A stretch of 37,121 bases of DNA from Nemertoderma westbladi (taxonomy: Eukaryota > Xenacoelomorpha > Nemertodermatida > Nemertodermatidae), in the NCBI GenBank assembly GCA_032718475.1, contig JAUCBJ010006684.1:1-37121 (forward strand), in the 5' to 3' direction. Positions within the stretch are counted from its first letter, which is position 1, and every line of letters starts with the position of its first letter. Positions 22,213 to 32,527 of this stretch are shown piece by piece. Below the pieces are notes generated by a model. It searched no databases. It was not told the DNA's origin and saw only the letters and a list, made by a program, of their open reading frames with translations. A program made the translations under genes and the position numbers.

Positions 22213-24060
22213 CTACGACGCAATACGCCGGCAAATCTCCTCGGTGTACTGGGTGCACGAGGCCTTACCTCCGAGGTCCTTAGTCCGGTACTCGCCGTCC
22301 GCCAAGGTCCCGTAGGCCGCCGACTCTATGCGCTCGGCCACCTCCCGGTATCCCAGATGCCGCAGCATCATGGTCCCGCTCAGCAGCAACGCGGTCGGGT
22401 TCGCGAGGTCCTTACCCGCGATGTCGGGGGCGGTTCCGTGGACCGCCTCGAAGATGGCGACCCCGTCGGCGCCGATGTTCGCGCTCGGCGTGATCCCCAG
22501 CCCGCCCACCAACCCCGCGCACAGGTCGCTCATTATGTCGCCGTACAGGTTGGGCATCACGAGTACGTCGAATAACCCGGGGTCCTGCACCATGTTGAGA
22601 CAAACTGTATCGAAGTACATCTCCTGGAACTTCACCTTTAGGATACGAAAGTTAATTATTAGATTTAAGCGATTTAATTAGTGCGAAACTCATTAATATT
22701 GAACGATTTATAATATAATCATCTCGAAAAATAAATAACCAGAACATAAAATAACAATATAAATCACCCGGAGATATATTAATTGGTGATGGTTTGTATA
22801 TCTCAAAGCGTTCTAATAGCTATTAGAACATATAGAAGGTTTTCGAACGTGATTTAGAACGCCTCTAGTCTCTCCCCGCAGAATAAAGTTCTAATTAATT
22901 TAGTAACAAAAAATGTTAAATTGATTGTTTTTAACAACTGTGGAAGATAACCAGCTATACCAGGTTACCATACCAGCGGCTGCACATATTATTATTTTTA
23001 AAACAATGTAATCGATCTTTCAAAAATTTCGTTAAACGTTAAATCCAAATAAAAGTTGTCAAACAATCTTTAAATAAATCTAATGGGGGGTTTCTCTGCC
23101 CCAGCCAGACCCCTAACAATTATAGAACTGGTGTATAACTCGAGATCTGGGAGCCTAGCATGAAAATTTCCTTATTGCATATCAGCATTATAGCTTGTTT
23201 CCATGACAACTAGTGTAAACAATTCCCAATGCAATAACTTAGGTACTGAAAGTGGAATACAAATTCTAGCTTACGAAAAAAAAAGATAAAGAAGACACAT
23301 AACATATTGTAATATAATGTGTAACATAAAAAAATTAAACTAAAAATAAGATAATTACATCTTAAAGGATTCTATTTACCTCGGGATTTTCTTCGGCGAC
23401 TTCCCGACAGCAGCGTAGAAACAGCCCGTCGGACATCTTCATAACATTAGCCTTATGCACCACGGTCACGGTCCGTCTGCCCTGAGTCTTGGCGAAATTA
23501 AACGCGAATTCCGCCACCCTCCTCGACGCCTTCTCCGTAATCAGTTTGATACTCTGAACGACGCCGTCCACAATAACATGTTCTATCCCGCTGTATTCGC
23601 CCTCGGTGTTTTCACGTATGGTAACTAAATCAACGTCTTTGTACGGCGTCTCGTAACCTACAACCGACTTACAGGGTCGCACGTTCGCGTACAAACTAAA
23701 TGTTTTACGCAGCGCGAGGTTGAGACTCTGGTGTCCTTTACCAATGGGCGTCCCTAGGGGACCTTTTAGGCCTATTTTCGACTTGGCCATTGAGTCCATG
23801 GCGGCCTGCGGGATGACCATCCGACCGTCCGGGCCTCTCACCGGGGTCACGTCGACCGGGTCCCACGTTACCGGGGCTCCGGCCGCCGCGAAGATCGTCT
23901 GGACCGCGGTGCTGATCTCCGGCCCGATCCCGTCGCCCGGGATTAGCGTTACCGGTTGCGACGTACCGGTAGCGTAGGGGCGGCGGTTGCGGAAGGCCGC
24001 GCGATGGGGTGAGAAGGATGGACGGAACGGAGATGTACTGAAACCTATACGACCCGCCAT
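22213..24060 (-). CDS. IDH3A: Isocitrate dehydrogenase [NAD] subunit alpha, mitochondrial; two exons
   Basis: Exon 1 (24060-23380, 227 codons) and exon 2 (22635-22213, 140 codons plus TAG) flank a 744-bp intron (donor GAG|GTAAAT, acceptor CCTAAAG|GTG, phase 0). The 367-residue product matches the 366-residue human precursor end to end. Residues 1 to about 30 are Arg-rich and free of acidic residues, a mitochondrial presequence. Next come [11 protein letters not shown] (39-49), [11 protein letters not shown], the substrate loop [11 protein letters not shown] (148-158), VHKANVMK and the family signature [17 protein letters not shown] (256-272). The alpha subunit forms the catalytic part of the alpha2-beta-gamma complex, which oxidises isocitrate to 2-oxoglutarate in the TCA cycle. 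No lesion was seen. Exons are much more GC-rich than the surroundings, especially exon 2. Confidence 0.97.
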
Positions 24061-24544
24061 TTAGCAATAATATACTGATATAGTGCTGTAGTGAAGTGAT
24101 GCACTGCAATTCAGTAGACAGGTAGATAGAATATACAAATCAATTATTAAACAAGTCTGAACACTGAACCCTTCTTAGTCCCTGTCTGCGTCTGCCTGTA
24201 CTTTTACTGTAGTACAGTAGTACGGTACTGCGGTAGGTAGGTTGGTTTGGTACTCTGTCTGTCTGTACGATATCGTTAGTAGGCTGGTGGCGGTAGGTAC
24301 GAGGTATGTTGTTGTGAGTGTATTTGTTGTGTAGGGTGCTGTAGTACTCCAAAACAAAACAAAAAGTAAAGTCAATAATCTGTACGGTTCCAAAGTATTG
24401 GCTAAGCCTATAAAACAACCAATATGGAGAAAAAATAAATTGAACTGCATTATTTTACTATATCGCTTCCATAGTTACTGAAAAGTGAAAAGCTAATTAC
24501 TGTTACTGTACTCTTGGGTGCTCTTTAACTCCTGATGCTGCCTT
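24061..24544. other. Upstream region of IDH3A
   Basis: This should contain the IDH3A leader and promoter. It is rich in CGGTAGGTAGG- and TCTGTCTGT-type short repeats but shows no decisive promoter element. Minus-strand open frames at 24140-24450 have no recognisable domain and look incidental. Confidence 0.55.
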
Positions 24545-25154
24545 ACTCAATGTTACATAATTTAGTGATCTCGAATAATTATTACGTAACTAAAGAGCAG
24601 CTTAACTACATAAACCAAAATTAGATATTGACTTCCGTTTTGGAGTTCTCCTTGCAGAAACTAAAGTTGCAATAACTTTTGAGTGTGTCAATGGATTTCG
24701 CTCAAAGTACTGGTAAATATTTTCTTTCTACGTCGATGTTCTTTCAACACATGTACCGGTAATAAAATTGAAGAAATTCCACCAAAAATACTTGTATTCT
24801 TAAATTGTTACTTTTTCGCTCGAATATCCCCCAAAATCGGGAGAAAAAGGAGAAATTTTTCCCTAGGGAAGAAAGTATCCATAGCCATAATGCGATTGCA
24901 TTGAATTAACTTTTTGTCCCGGCGAAAAAAGTAAAACAAAATTTTATTACATGTATTGAAAGATCATCGAAGTAGAAAAGGTTTGCAAGAAATTTGAGGA
25001 AAATCCATTGAAACACTCAACAGTTATTGCAACTTTAGTGTCTGCTAGGCGAACTCCAAAACGGAACTCAATATCCAATATTGGTTTATGTAGTTAAGCG
25101 GCTCTCTAGTTAGGTAATAAATATTCGAGAACACTAAATTATTTAACATTCAGT
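24545..25154. mobile_element. Fold-back (long-TIR) element, about 610 bp
   Basis: The left arm (24545 to about 24768) and right arm (about 24938-25154) are inverted copies over roughly 220 bp. Shared blocks include AATGTTA, AATTTAGTG, TTAACTACATAAACCAA, TCCGTTTTGGAGTTC, CTAAAGTTGCAATAACT and TCAATGGATTT. Indels and substitutions are scattered along the arms. There is no coding capacity and no clear target duplication. This is a non-autonomous long-TIR element, partly overlapping a second inverted pair. Confidence 0.85.
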
Positions 25155-25470
25155 GGGCTAAGTACCAATTTAAGAAAAAACTTACGTATTACATGGGAAT
25201 AATACGTAGAATATTATTTTTCAATATTCTCTCGACCCTTTACTAACCTCGCTGGCGCTCGGTAAATAAAATACCTCGAGAATAGCCTAGTGAAAAAAGT
25301 TATACTTTTTTCCCATGTAATAAATAATTACATTATACTTTTTTCGCCGGAAACAAGTAAAATCAAGCATTCCTATGCGTAACTTTTTTCCCTAGGGGAA
25401 AAAATAATTTTTCTCACGACTTTGTGGTATATTCGAGCGAAAAAGTAAAAATTTTTAAGAGAGTAAAATA
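24800..25470. repeat. Second inverted pair overlapping the fold-back element
   Basis: The loop of the preceding element (about 24800-24940: TTACTTTTTCGCTCGAATAT, TTTTTCCCTAGGGAA, CCGGCGAAAAAAGTA) is present inverted at about 25320-25465. A smaller inverted pair, TTACATGGGA / TCCCATGTAA, lies at 25193-25202 and 25310-25320. Arm order is therefore A-B-A'-B', which cannot all pair at once in a simple hairpin. Confidence 0.8.
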
Positions 25471-26416
25471 ATTTTGTTTCGTAATTCAAAGACGTTCATA
25501 AGGTTATCCGATCCGTCTTATATAAAGTTTAAGTTATATATAAATATAATAACAAACACTCATGAGGGCTATGTACATATTACGTAAAGCCATTTTTGCC
25601 ATTTTTTGACACATTCCCCCATTTCTTGTAACACATAGTAACATGTGTTTTTGACCCCTCCCCCCCCCCCCCCCCCCGCCTAATAGTAACGTAACACTAG
25701 CTTGTGTAAAATTTTATAGTCGAAAATAATTTTATACTGTAAAGACAAAACGCAGTTATATTACTAGATAAAATAATTAAATATAATACTGTATGTAAGA
25801 ATGTGAATGAAATACAATTATTACAATTATTGACAATGTGGGCCCTTAGCCCTTGAAATATATTTATTTTATTATATTATAACAAGTTTAATAAAACTTA
25901 ATTCTTATTAATTATTACAATATTTATAATTATTGTAATCAATTGACTATTAACGCCCTTTATTATGTTCCGAAATATTTGGTATTCAATTCAATAAACA
26001 TCCATTAAACTAATTATTACGAAAAATGCGTTACAATCAATTCATTACAAATTGTAATGATTTGTAACGTATTTTTGGTAATAATTGTAATACAATTACG
26101 ATTTCGTGGATAAAGTTTTAACAATCAGACAATAATATAGAATTATTTTGGAATGAAAAAAATTGAAAAAAACGAGTCTAGTTGATAAATAACGGGAAAT
26201 GAGTATGTGATTACGTATGTATGCGTACGTAATGTCTACGTATGTAATTACACATTTGAAATTTAGGCGTTACCGTACGTAACGTTTCTTCCCGAACACT
26301 TCCCTCCCCATGTAACAAAATTGCAACGTGTAAGGTAGACCCCCCCCCCCCGTCCCTTGAGAGCGTTACGTAATATGTGAACAGTCCCATGTAAAAATAC
26401 CAGCCAATCACGACAA
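25471..26416. other. AT-rich spacer downstream of the ketosamine kinase gene
   Basis: No gene was seen. It holds a C18 tract (25660-25677), a C12 tract (26340-26351) and dyads ATTACAATA / TATTGTAAT (about 25914-25939). A larger palindrome at 26012-26086 is listed separately. Confidence 0.7.
26012..26086. repeat. 75-bp imperfect palindrome
   Basis: The left half reads ATTATTACGAAAAATGCGTT then ACAA...ATTACAA. The right half returns ATTGTAATGA, TTTGTAACGTATTTTTGGTA and ATAAT. The arms meet with almost no loop. It would extrude as a hairpin and is probably a miniature inverted-repeat element. Confidence 0.75.
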
Positions 26417-27286
26417 TCAAACAAGGGATTTCATTATTGCAATGCTTTGAGCACGATAACCTGAACCAAACTGATTCCAGTGGTTGAGATAATGAAACAA
26501 CAAATACAACTTATTTCGAGTTTCGGCGCCGGGGAGTTTCTCTATTAGCGAATGGTAACCGCGGTAGACGTCGCGACTAAACCCGCCGAACATCGCCATG
26601 ATGCCGAGGTCGTACTCGTGGTGTCCATAGAAGCTAGCGCAATCGAAGACCACAGGTGCGTCGCTGGTCTCGGTAGCGTTCCCACACCACAGATCCCCAT
26701 GGAGCAAGGAGGGTTCGACGAGAATACCTTGGAATAACGACGGGATTATTTGCACCAACTTCTGCCACAGAATGTTGCACTGGTTATCTCGAGTTCTATC
26801 AATCTGTCCCGCCAGTTTATCTTTATAGAATTCCACCCAAGACTCGTTCCATTCGTTCCCTTGAGGAAGATATCCACAGCAAGTAGGAACGCTAAACCCG
26901 AAACGATTTACCTTGTTGGGGTCGTCTTTGGGCAACCGGATGTTTTGGAGATGCAGCCTCGCCAACTGGATACCTAGTTCGTACAAAAAGTTCTCTGTTG
27001 ATCGCATATCGATATATTCCATCACCAAGGCGGCCCCTTTACCGGACACGTGGTCCAAAACCTTCATGGGTTTTGGGACGCGAATTGTTCCGGTGTCTGC
27101 CATCGCTTTTAGACCTGCATATTCACCCTCAAACATTTGTCTCGCTCCAGATTTCGAATTTTGTTTCACAAAGATTTGTCCGATGTCGGTTTGGTAACCC
27201 TGCCCACTGCTGATGCAACCGCTTCCACCGTGACCGAGTAACTTTATTGACTTGCAGCCTAAGTTTTCAATTAGAAAGGACTCCAT
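26417..27286 (-). CDS. FN3KRP: Ketosamine-3-kinase (fructosamine-3-kinase family), single exon
   Basis: The product has 289 residues from the ATG at 27284-27286 (MESFLIENLG, aligning with human MEQLLRAEL); a longer frame to 27349 adds 21 unlike residues. The family phosphorylates sugar amines on proteins at O3, so the Amadori adduct falls off. The P-loop is GHGGSGCIS, with Cys24 at the position of the redox-sensitive P-loop cysteine described in this family. FVKQN, ARQMFEGEYAGL, VPKPMKV and VMEYID follow, then the catalytic loop LLHGDLWCGN, then FDCASFYGHHEYDL and FHYLNHWNQFGSGYR near the C-terminus. The Cys after FD is usually Pro. Length matches the family (309 residues in human). Human genes are multi-exon and this copy has none, so intron loss or retroposition is possible, but the frame is intact. 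Choosing FN3K or FN3KRP needs a tree. Confidence 0.93.
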   Translation of the reverse strand: MESFLIENLGCKSIKLLGHGGSGCISSGQGYQTDIGQIFVKQNSKSGARQMFEGEYAGLKAMADTGTIRVPKPMKVLDHVSGKGAALVMEYIDMRSTENFLYELGIQLARLHLQNIRLPKDDPNKVNRFGFSVPTCCGYLPQGNEWNESWVEFYKDKLAGQIDRTRDNQCNILWQKLVQIIPSLFQGILVEPSLLHGDLWCGNATETSDAPVVFDCASFYGHHEYDLGIMAMFGGFSRDVYRGYHSLIEKLPGAETRNKLYLLFHYLNHWNQFGSGYRAQSIAIMKSLV

Positions 27287-27306
27287 ATCAGCATATCGCA
27301 GGCGCG

Positions 27307-27346
27307 CCAATGGCCAATGGCAACTACCGGTAAGGGTACCGGTAGT
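27307..27346. promoter_or_regulatory. Two CCAAT boxes and a perfect palindrome upstream of the kinase gene
   Basis: CCAAT occurs at 27307-27311 and 27314-27318. It is followed by ACTACCGGTA-AGGG-TACCGGTAGT (27323-27346), a perfect 10-bp inverted repeat. All lie within the 5' extension of the kinase frame, which favours the ATG at 27286 and places these as promoter elements on the minus strand. Confidence 0.45.
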
Positions 27347-27350
27347 CAAT

Positions 27351-30300
27351 AACGTAGATTCAATTCACGTACGCTTTTAACTATTCAAACAGCCACCACT
27401 ACCAGCTACAACTGCAATAAACTAAACTATCAGGTAGATAGGACAGAGCCTTCACGTCAAGTGCAAACTTCCTGTTCCACTCGTAGTCTGACATAGGGTG
27501 TACGTTTAAATGTGCAAGAGTGAAACTAACAAATTCATCTTCCTGTTTTTCGAACTAACTTATTACAATTCATATTTCCCGCTAAAATTGAACCGACATA
27601 TATTATTGGTTAATATTAATACAGTAGTTATTTCATTAATAATTTAACATTCAAGTCCCCTTATTTCTTCTAATTTTATAACATTTTATTGTTATTCTAT
27701 TCCCCACAAACTTGGCTGGTTACGTACTGTTTATTATATTTCTGCATTCTTATCCTACAATACTGTACATGTAAAATTATTTGCCCCAGCGGCATCGTTT
27801 TGCAGTAAATTAGCTGTGATACTGTACAGTAGTTGGAGACCATAAAATAATACTTGTTGTCTTTACTGGGTGATGATCGGTTTTCCCATGCTGTTTCTCA
27901 TGCCGTTGCTAATAGTCCGGCAGAAAAATGTGGTGAACCGTGATTGTTTATACCCATAATTTATATAATTCTATATAATTCTATTCTATATAATTCCTTT
28001 CCACTTTTGGAATTTTTAGGCCCCTGGTATTGGGAACCCTGTAAAGTTTTCTCAACAAAAAAACGGTGAAATATTTATGAATAGATTACAAAAGCACATC
28101 TACAAATAATAATTGTATAAATTATACATATTTTACTTATGTGTATACTCTATATAACTAAAATAAATAAATTTTCGCCCGGAATTTTTAATAATTTTTG
28201 GTGAGATAACTTTTATTACATTGGTGTTGCATAATTTTAGGATAGCTTCAACTTGGGTGTGACTTTCTGCCTATACTGCGAGTAATGGCGAGTGAGGTAT
28301 TGCAGAGTAGGAAGTTAGTGTTAGAATCGTATGAAAATATCTTGCTCTTTCTCTTTCACTTTCATACAACACAAGCAAAAAAGTTTTTGCTTTACTCAGT
28401 TACATAATACCATCCCACACCCTGCTCCCCGTAATATAGGCCTTCGATTTGCAATGTGTCATTTATAACTATTTCCAGAAACAAGGCTGCAATGAAACTG
28501 GCGGGCATAAATAGCTATGAACCTGAATCACAAATAATTAGATTTTAGTGTTACACATGCACTGAGACAGTACAGTAATATAGTAGGCCTACATTATTAG
28601 TGTGAGAAAGATATCACTCTTATCTGGCTATACAATCTCAAGAGAAATTGTTAATTACTCACTAGCCAAGGGGGCGGGTGAAACCATGTGGAGTGGTGGG
28701 TGTCACGCAGCATAATTCTAGTTCCAACTTAAACTGACTCTTTTGTCGACAAGTTATCGGTAGTGCTAACGGTCACCTACCAATTACTTTCGGTGCGACC
28801 TGCGACAGCACCAGTCAGCCAGCAGCCTTCACAACCAAACGTCCCAAGGCCAACTTGATATCTTCCCCCATTGTATTTATTAATTGGTATACCGACTCGA
28901 ATACATCTTTAATTTACTTACAAATTATAAATCAATTCTTCACTTTGCATCGGGGCCTAATTGGAGTGTCATATGACAATATAACGACATTCCTATAAAT
29001 ATTAATATCTCTGAGCATTGGGTCCAGAATGGATTCCGCTGGTTTTAAATGTTCAATCAGAACTAAATAAAGGGGGAAGTCAAACTAAAATCCTATCATT
29101 AAATGTGTTTGAGTTTGTTTTAAATGAGTTTTTAAATGTGTGTGTTTAATTTTGTGAAATTTTTTTCGAGTGGGGGGGGGGGGGTGTTATTCTTAAATAA
29201 TGTGTACTAAAAGTGGTTGATCTAAATGAAAATGTTATTTATATTTTGAATCAGAGCTTAGAAATTAACCAGAAAAAGATGCAATGCAAAAAATGGTTTT
29301 TCAAATATACTGTTTATAATAAGTGAAAAGTTGTTTAATAAATTAGTAAATTATTTTGGACAAATGAAATTTTTAATCATTTTTAAACAATTTATCCGTT
29401 ACCTAGGAGACCAGCGCAGCACGTTGAACGTAAATTTTTTTAAATCGAATTATCTTACCGCGGTCTAAATCTGATTATCCAGAAATATTTTTGGTGTCCA
29501 TAATGGTAACCGCCTGATGTGGCTACGTCTCAATATATTCTATGTGTCAAACCGAACGTTGCAGTCCGTCAAAAATTACCAACCCAAACATTTGGTTTAT
29601 AAGGACATATGGGATTTTTGACATCTTTATACCCACAGGAACACACAAAAAATGATGTTTCTACCGTTCTATTGTCACTCTTGTTACAATTATCTTTTTA
29701 TATCTCATAATTTTGGAATAAAAAACATAAGTGCATACAAAGACACGAAGTACAACACTAAATGCAAATAGTTGTAAACGGAAACGCGACGCAGTGCCCT
29801 TATGTTTATTGAGATAACGATGTATTTTGTATTTGCATAGGAAGCCGCATAAATTGTTTGCATTGTAAACTTCATCAGGTATGTGCAAAGGAAAGCGAAA
29901 GGACGTCGTTTACTGATCATCCTCGCTTGGCGAAAGATTAAAGTGTAATTTGAAGTAAATTGCTGCCCATGCTGTTGGCCATGTTAATTACTGCATGGTC
30001 GGCACTTTGATGTCAGCTTAGAGGGACATTGTATTTGCTTGTAGAAAGTTTCCGGATGGATTAGCACAGGTATAGACCAACCCACGCTCGGATTAACTCC
30101 ACACATGCCGGCCCCTAGTCGGCCAGCGTAGCTGACTGATCGCCCGACTAATGCCCCTAATTGCTGTAAAACTGGTTATTCACCTGACTGCTTCCCCTTT
30201 CTTCTCGACTAATACCCGAATGGGGCGGCCCGATTTGAGATGATCCCGTAAGCTCTATAGGGGGTAAAGTCTCATTAGGTATATCCTGAGTATCTTTAGC

Positions 30301-31129
30301 TGGCTGTGTAGACGCCCCCGTTACAATGTCTCCTCGTAAACATAGTTGCGATACCGAGTCATTGGAACGGAAACAATTAGGTGGAGGTCAGGGCCGTTGG
30401 GTTGGTTGCCGTAAAGTTAAAGGAACAAAAAAATAACCACCAGTCCGCCGTCAAGGACTATAGCAAGAGGGTTTCTATTGAAGCAAAACCAATTAATCTC
30501 GGCACCTTTAGGTAGGTTGATGTCCAGTGACACTATTTATTTACTTACATTTACTCTGAGAATTTAAGGTTCTGTGAATTCTCCTTTGACTTATTTGTTT
30601 TTTGGTCCATTGCTGTTCGAAGCTGAGCGAGTCCCATTTCCAATGACAGAGGAAAACAATTATTCTATAACAAGCAGCTAAACTCATTAGCCACGTGGCG
30701 GCGTTGACCAAATCTAAAGGGGCCAGCGCACACATTGGTAATCTAATATTAGTGAGCAGTGGTGGGGAAATAATGTTCTATTGCTTTTTTGTGTAATTTA
30801 TCGAATTAACTTTCGACTTAATATACCAAATGAGCGGAATATCCGTGCGCGGGTTTATGATAAGGTTTCTTGAATCGGCTGTCACGGTATTTGATGGCGC
30901 CGCTTCCTCCGTCATTATATAAAGTTGGGTCATTACGTAAACGCAGTTTTTTTATGGATTGACGTGATTTAAACAGGATTTGATTGAGATAAAACACGGG
31001 GCCTGAAATTAATTGTTTTATCAGTGTATACCGTTGTTTGATAATTTGATAGGAACGAACTAACATGTAAATATGTTAGTTGTTCTGATATTACAGATGG
31101 CTGTACTGCAGAGACAGCGGAGCTTTTAG
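27351..31129. other. Gene-free region, part possibly regulatory
   Basis: 27961-27998 has imperfect TCTATATAAT repeats and 29172-29184 is a G13 tract. Stretches at about 28670-28870 and 30060-30520 are more balanced in composition and non-repetitive, with homeodomain-like CTAATTG, Otx-like GGATTA and Fox-like GTAAACA words. They could be enhancers, but no exon with recognisable protein was found on either strand. Short open frames (29661-29920, 30541-30735, 30818-31066) show no domain. Confidence 0.5.
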
Positions 31130-31138
31130 CCTTAACAT

Positions 31139-32202
31139 GGTGTCCGGACACTTCCCCCCCGGACAGTTCCCCACCCCCGTCCAAGTAGGACACTCCCCCC
31201 CCCGCACACTTCCCCCCCAGACACTCCCCCCCCACCCCCCCGACTGTTCTTAACTTCGCACATTCGTATTTTTCATTTTGTAAGGTAAACGGACCGCTTG
31301 TATCCAGATAAGTTGTATCCAATTTTCCTTTCGTAGCTCAGAAAGTGATCTTTTGCATCCCGATTTTACATTTTGTATCCAAGTTTTATTTATGGGTTTT
31401 ATCAATGCAATTACATTGTATTGTTTGCTAATCTTTAAACAAATAATTAGATGACCTATAAATTCCATCCCCCGAATGATATACTGTTTTTATTAAATAT
31501 AGAATTATAATAATTAATTGTTTTAATTATAGGTATTATTATGTAGTAATAGTCTTCTTCAAATTGTAGCAGATGGGGATGAATATTATTGTTGCAATCA
31601 AAACTATACCTCTCCAGGGTAAAATCGACATGCGTCGACCTGTATTCTGTGTTCAGCATTACATATTGATAAATTAATTAAATTTCCTGGTTACTTGCAA
31701 TATTTTTAATAGGATTTTGTCGAATTATATAATATTGTAGTAATTTAATAGTAACATTCAATACAGCTCCTACTCTAGGCTTAGTAAATTTATTATCTGA
31801 TGATACAAACATGAATTGATTTATTCCAAAATGGTTTCAAAGTTTTTCACCACGTGCACACAGGGAATGCCGGGGTTTGGAGACGGCAGCCCCCAACCAA
31901 AGAAGCGGGGGTTTGGGGGCGGCAGCCCCCAATTAAAAGAAAAAGAAACAAAATTTGACTATAAAAATATTTATTTTATAATTTTGAAAAAACTTGACTT
32001 GTTGTCCTGTAACCATCTTTAACTTTTGTTTATTGCTTTGGTGCACCCAGATTAATTTTAACACTTTAACTGGGGGGGAAGTGTCCGGGGGGGAAGTGTC
32101 CGGGGGGGGAAGTATCCGGGGGGTAAGTGTCCTACTTGGGCGGGGGAGAAGTGTCCGGGTGGGAACTGTCCGGGGGGGGGGGGGGGGGAGTGTCCTAGAT
32201 CC
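31139..32202. mobile_element. Transposon with G-rich inverted ends and a 9-bp direct repeat
   Basis: CCTTAACAT occurs at 31130-31138 and again at 32203-32211, bounding 1064 bp. Both ends are built of GGACACTTCCCCCCC-type units facing inward: 31142-31241 in C-rich and 32071-32194 in G-rich orientation. Each contains the landmark TAGGACACT / AGTGTCCTA with matching context (CCAAGTAGGAC, GTCCTACTTGG). Between the arms there is no recognisable transposase. The 9-bp duplication with long TIRs suggests a Mutator-like non-autonomous element. The duplication could be chance, so the class is tentative. Confidence 0.65.
31871..31932. repeat. Two copies of a 26-bp GC-rich hairpin unit
   Basis: Two units of the form GGGGTTTGG(A/G)G(A/G)CGGC then AGCCCCCAA lie at 31871-31896 and 31907-31932. 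The second forms a perfect stem TTGGGGGC-GGCA-GCCCCCAA. They sit inside the G-ended element. Confidence 0.8.
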
Positions 32203-32333
32203 CCTTAACATATTATGCCTTAATCTATGTTATTTGTTTAATTGATCTCATTTAGTTTTATCAACTGAATAGCGTGCATAGCTACATGAAACAGTAGGAG
32301 TCGTAAGCCATGATGAGATCGTTGTTATTAAGA

Positions 32334-32361
32334 GTGGGACGTGGGACGTGGGACGTGGGAC
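32334..32361. repeat. (GGGACGT)n short tandem repeat
   Basis: Four 7-bp units (GTGGGAC phase) in a row. Nothing else is notable. Confidence 0.85.
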
Positions 32362-32527
32362 TGCCAAAGTATTATAATCATATAAAGTGGTTTACATACT
32401 ATTAACACAATTTATTGTTGGAATAGGAATATTAAACATAAATAACGAATCGAGCGAGTGTAGGCCTATATAGTAAATATTTTATAAAACCCAACGTCGC
32501 TACTACTTTATCCACACGGACACGATG

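Noticed and set aside
22328-22681. Plus- and minus-strand frames inside IDH3A exon 2
   Set aside because: These are GC-rich shadows of a conserved exon. The IDH3A frame accounts for the sequence.
24140-24450. Small proteins upstream of IDH3A
   Set aside because: Low-complexity Thr/Tyr-rich translations with no motif, in the expected promoter and leader.
30969-31322. 117-residue Gly-rich minus-strand protein
   Set aside because: The Gly-rich part is the C-rich end repeat of the transposon read through.
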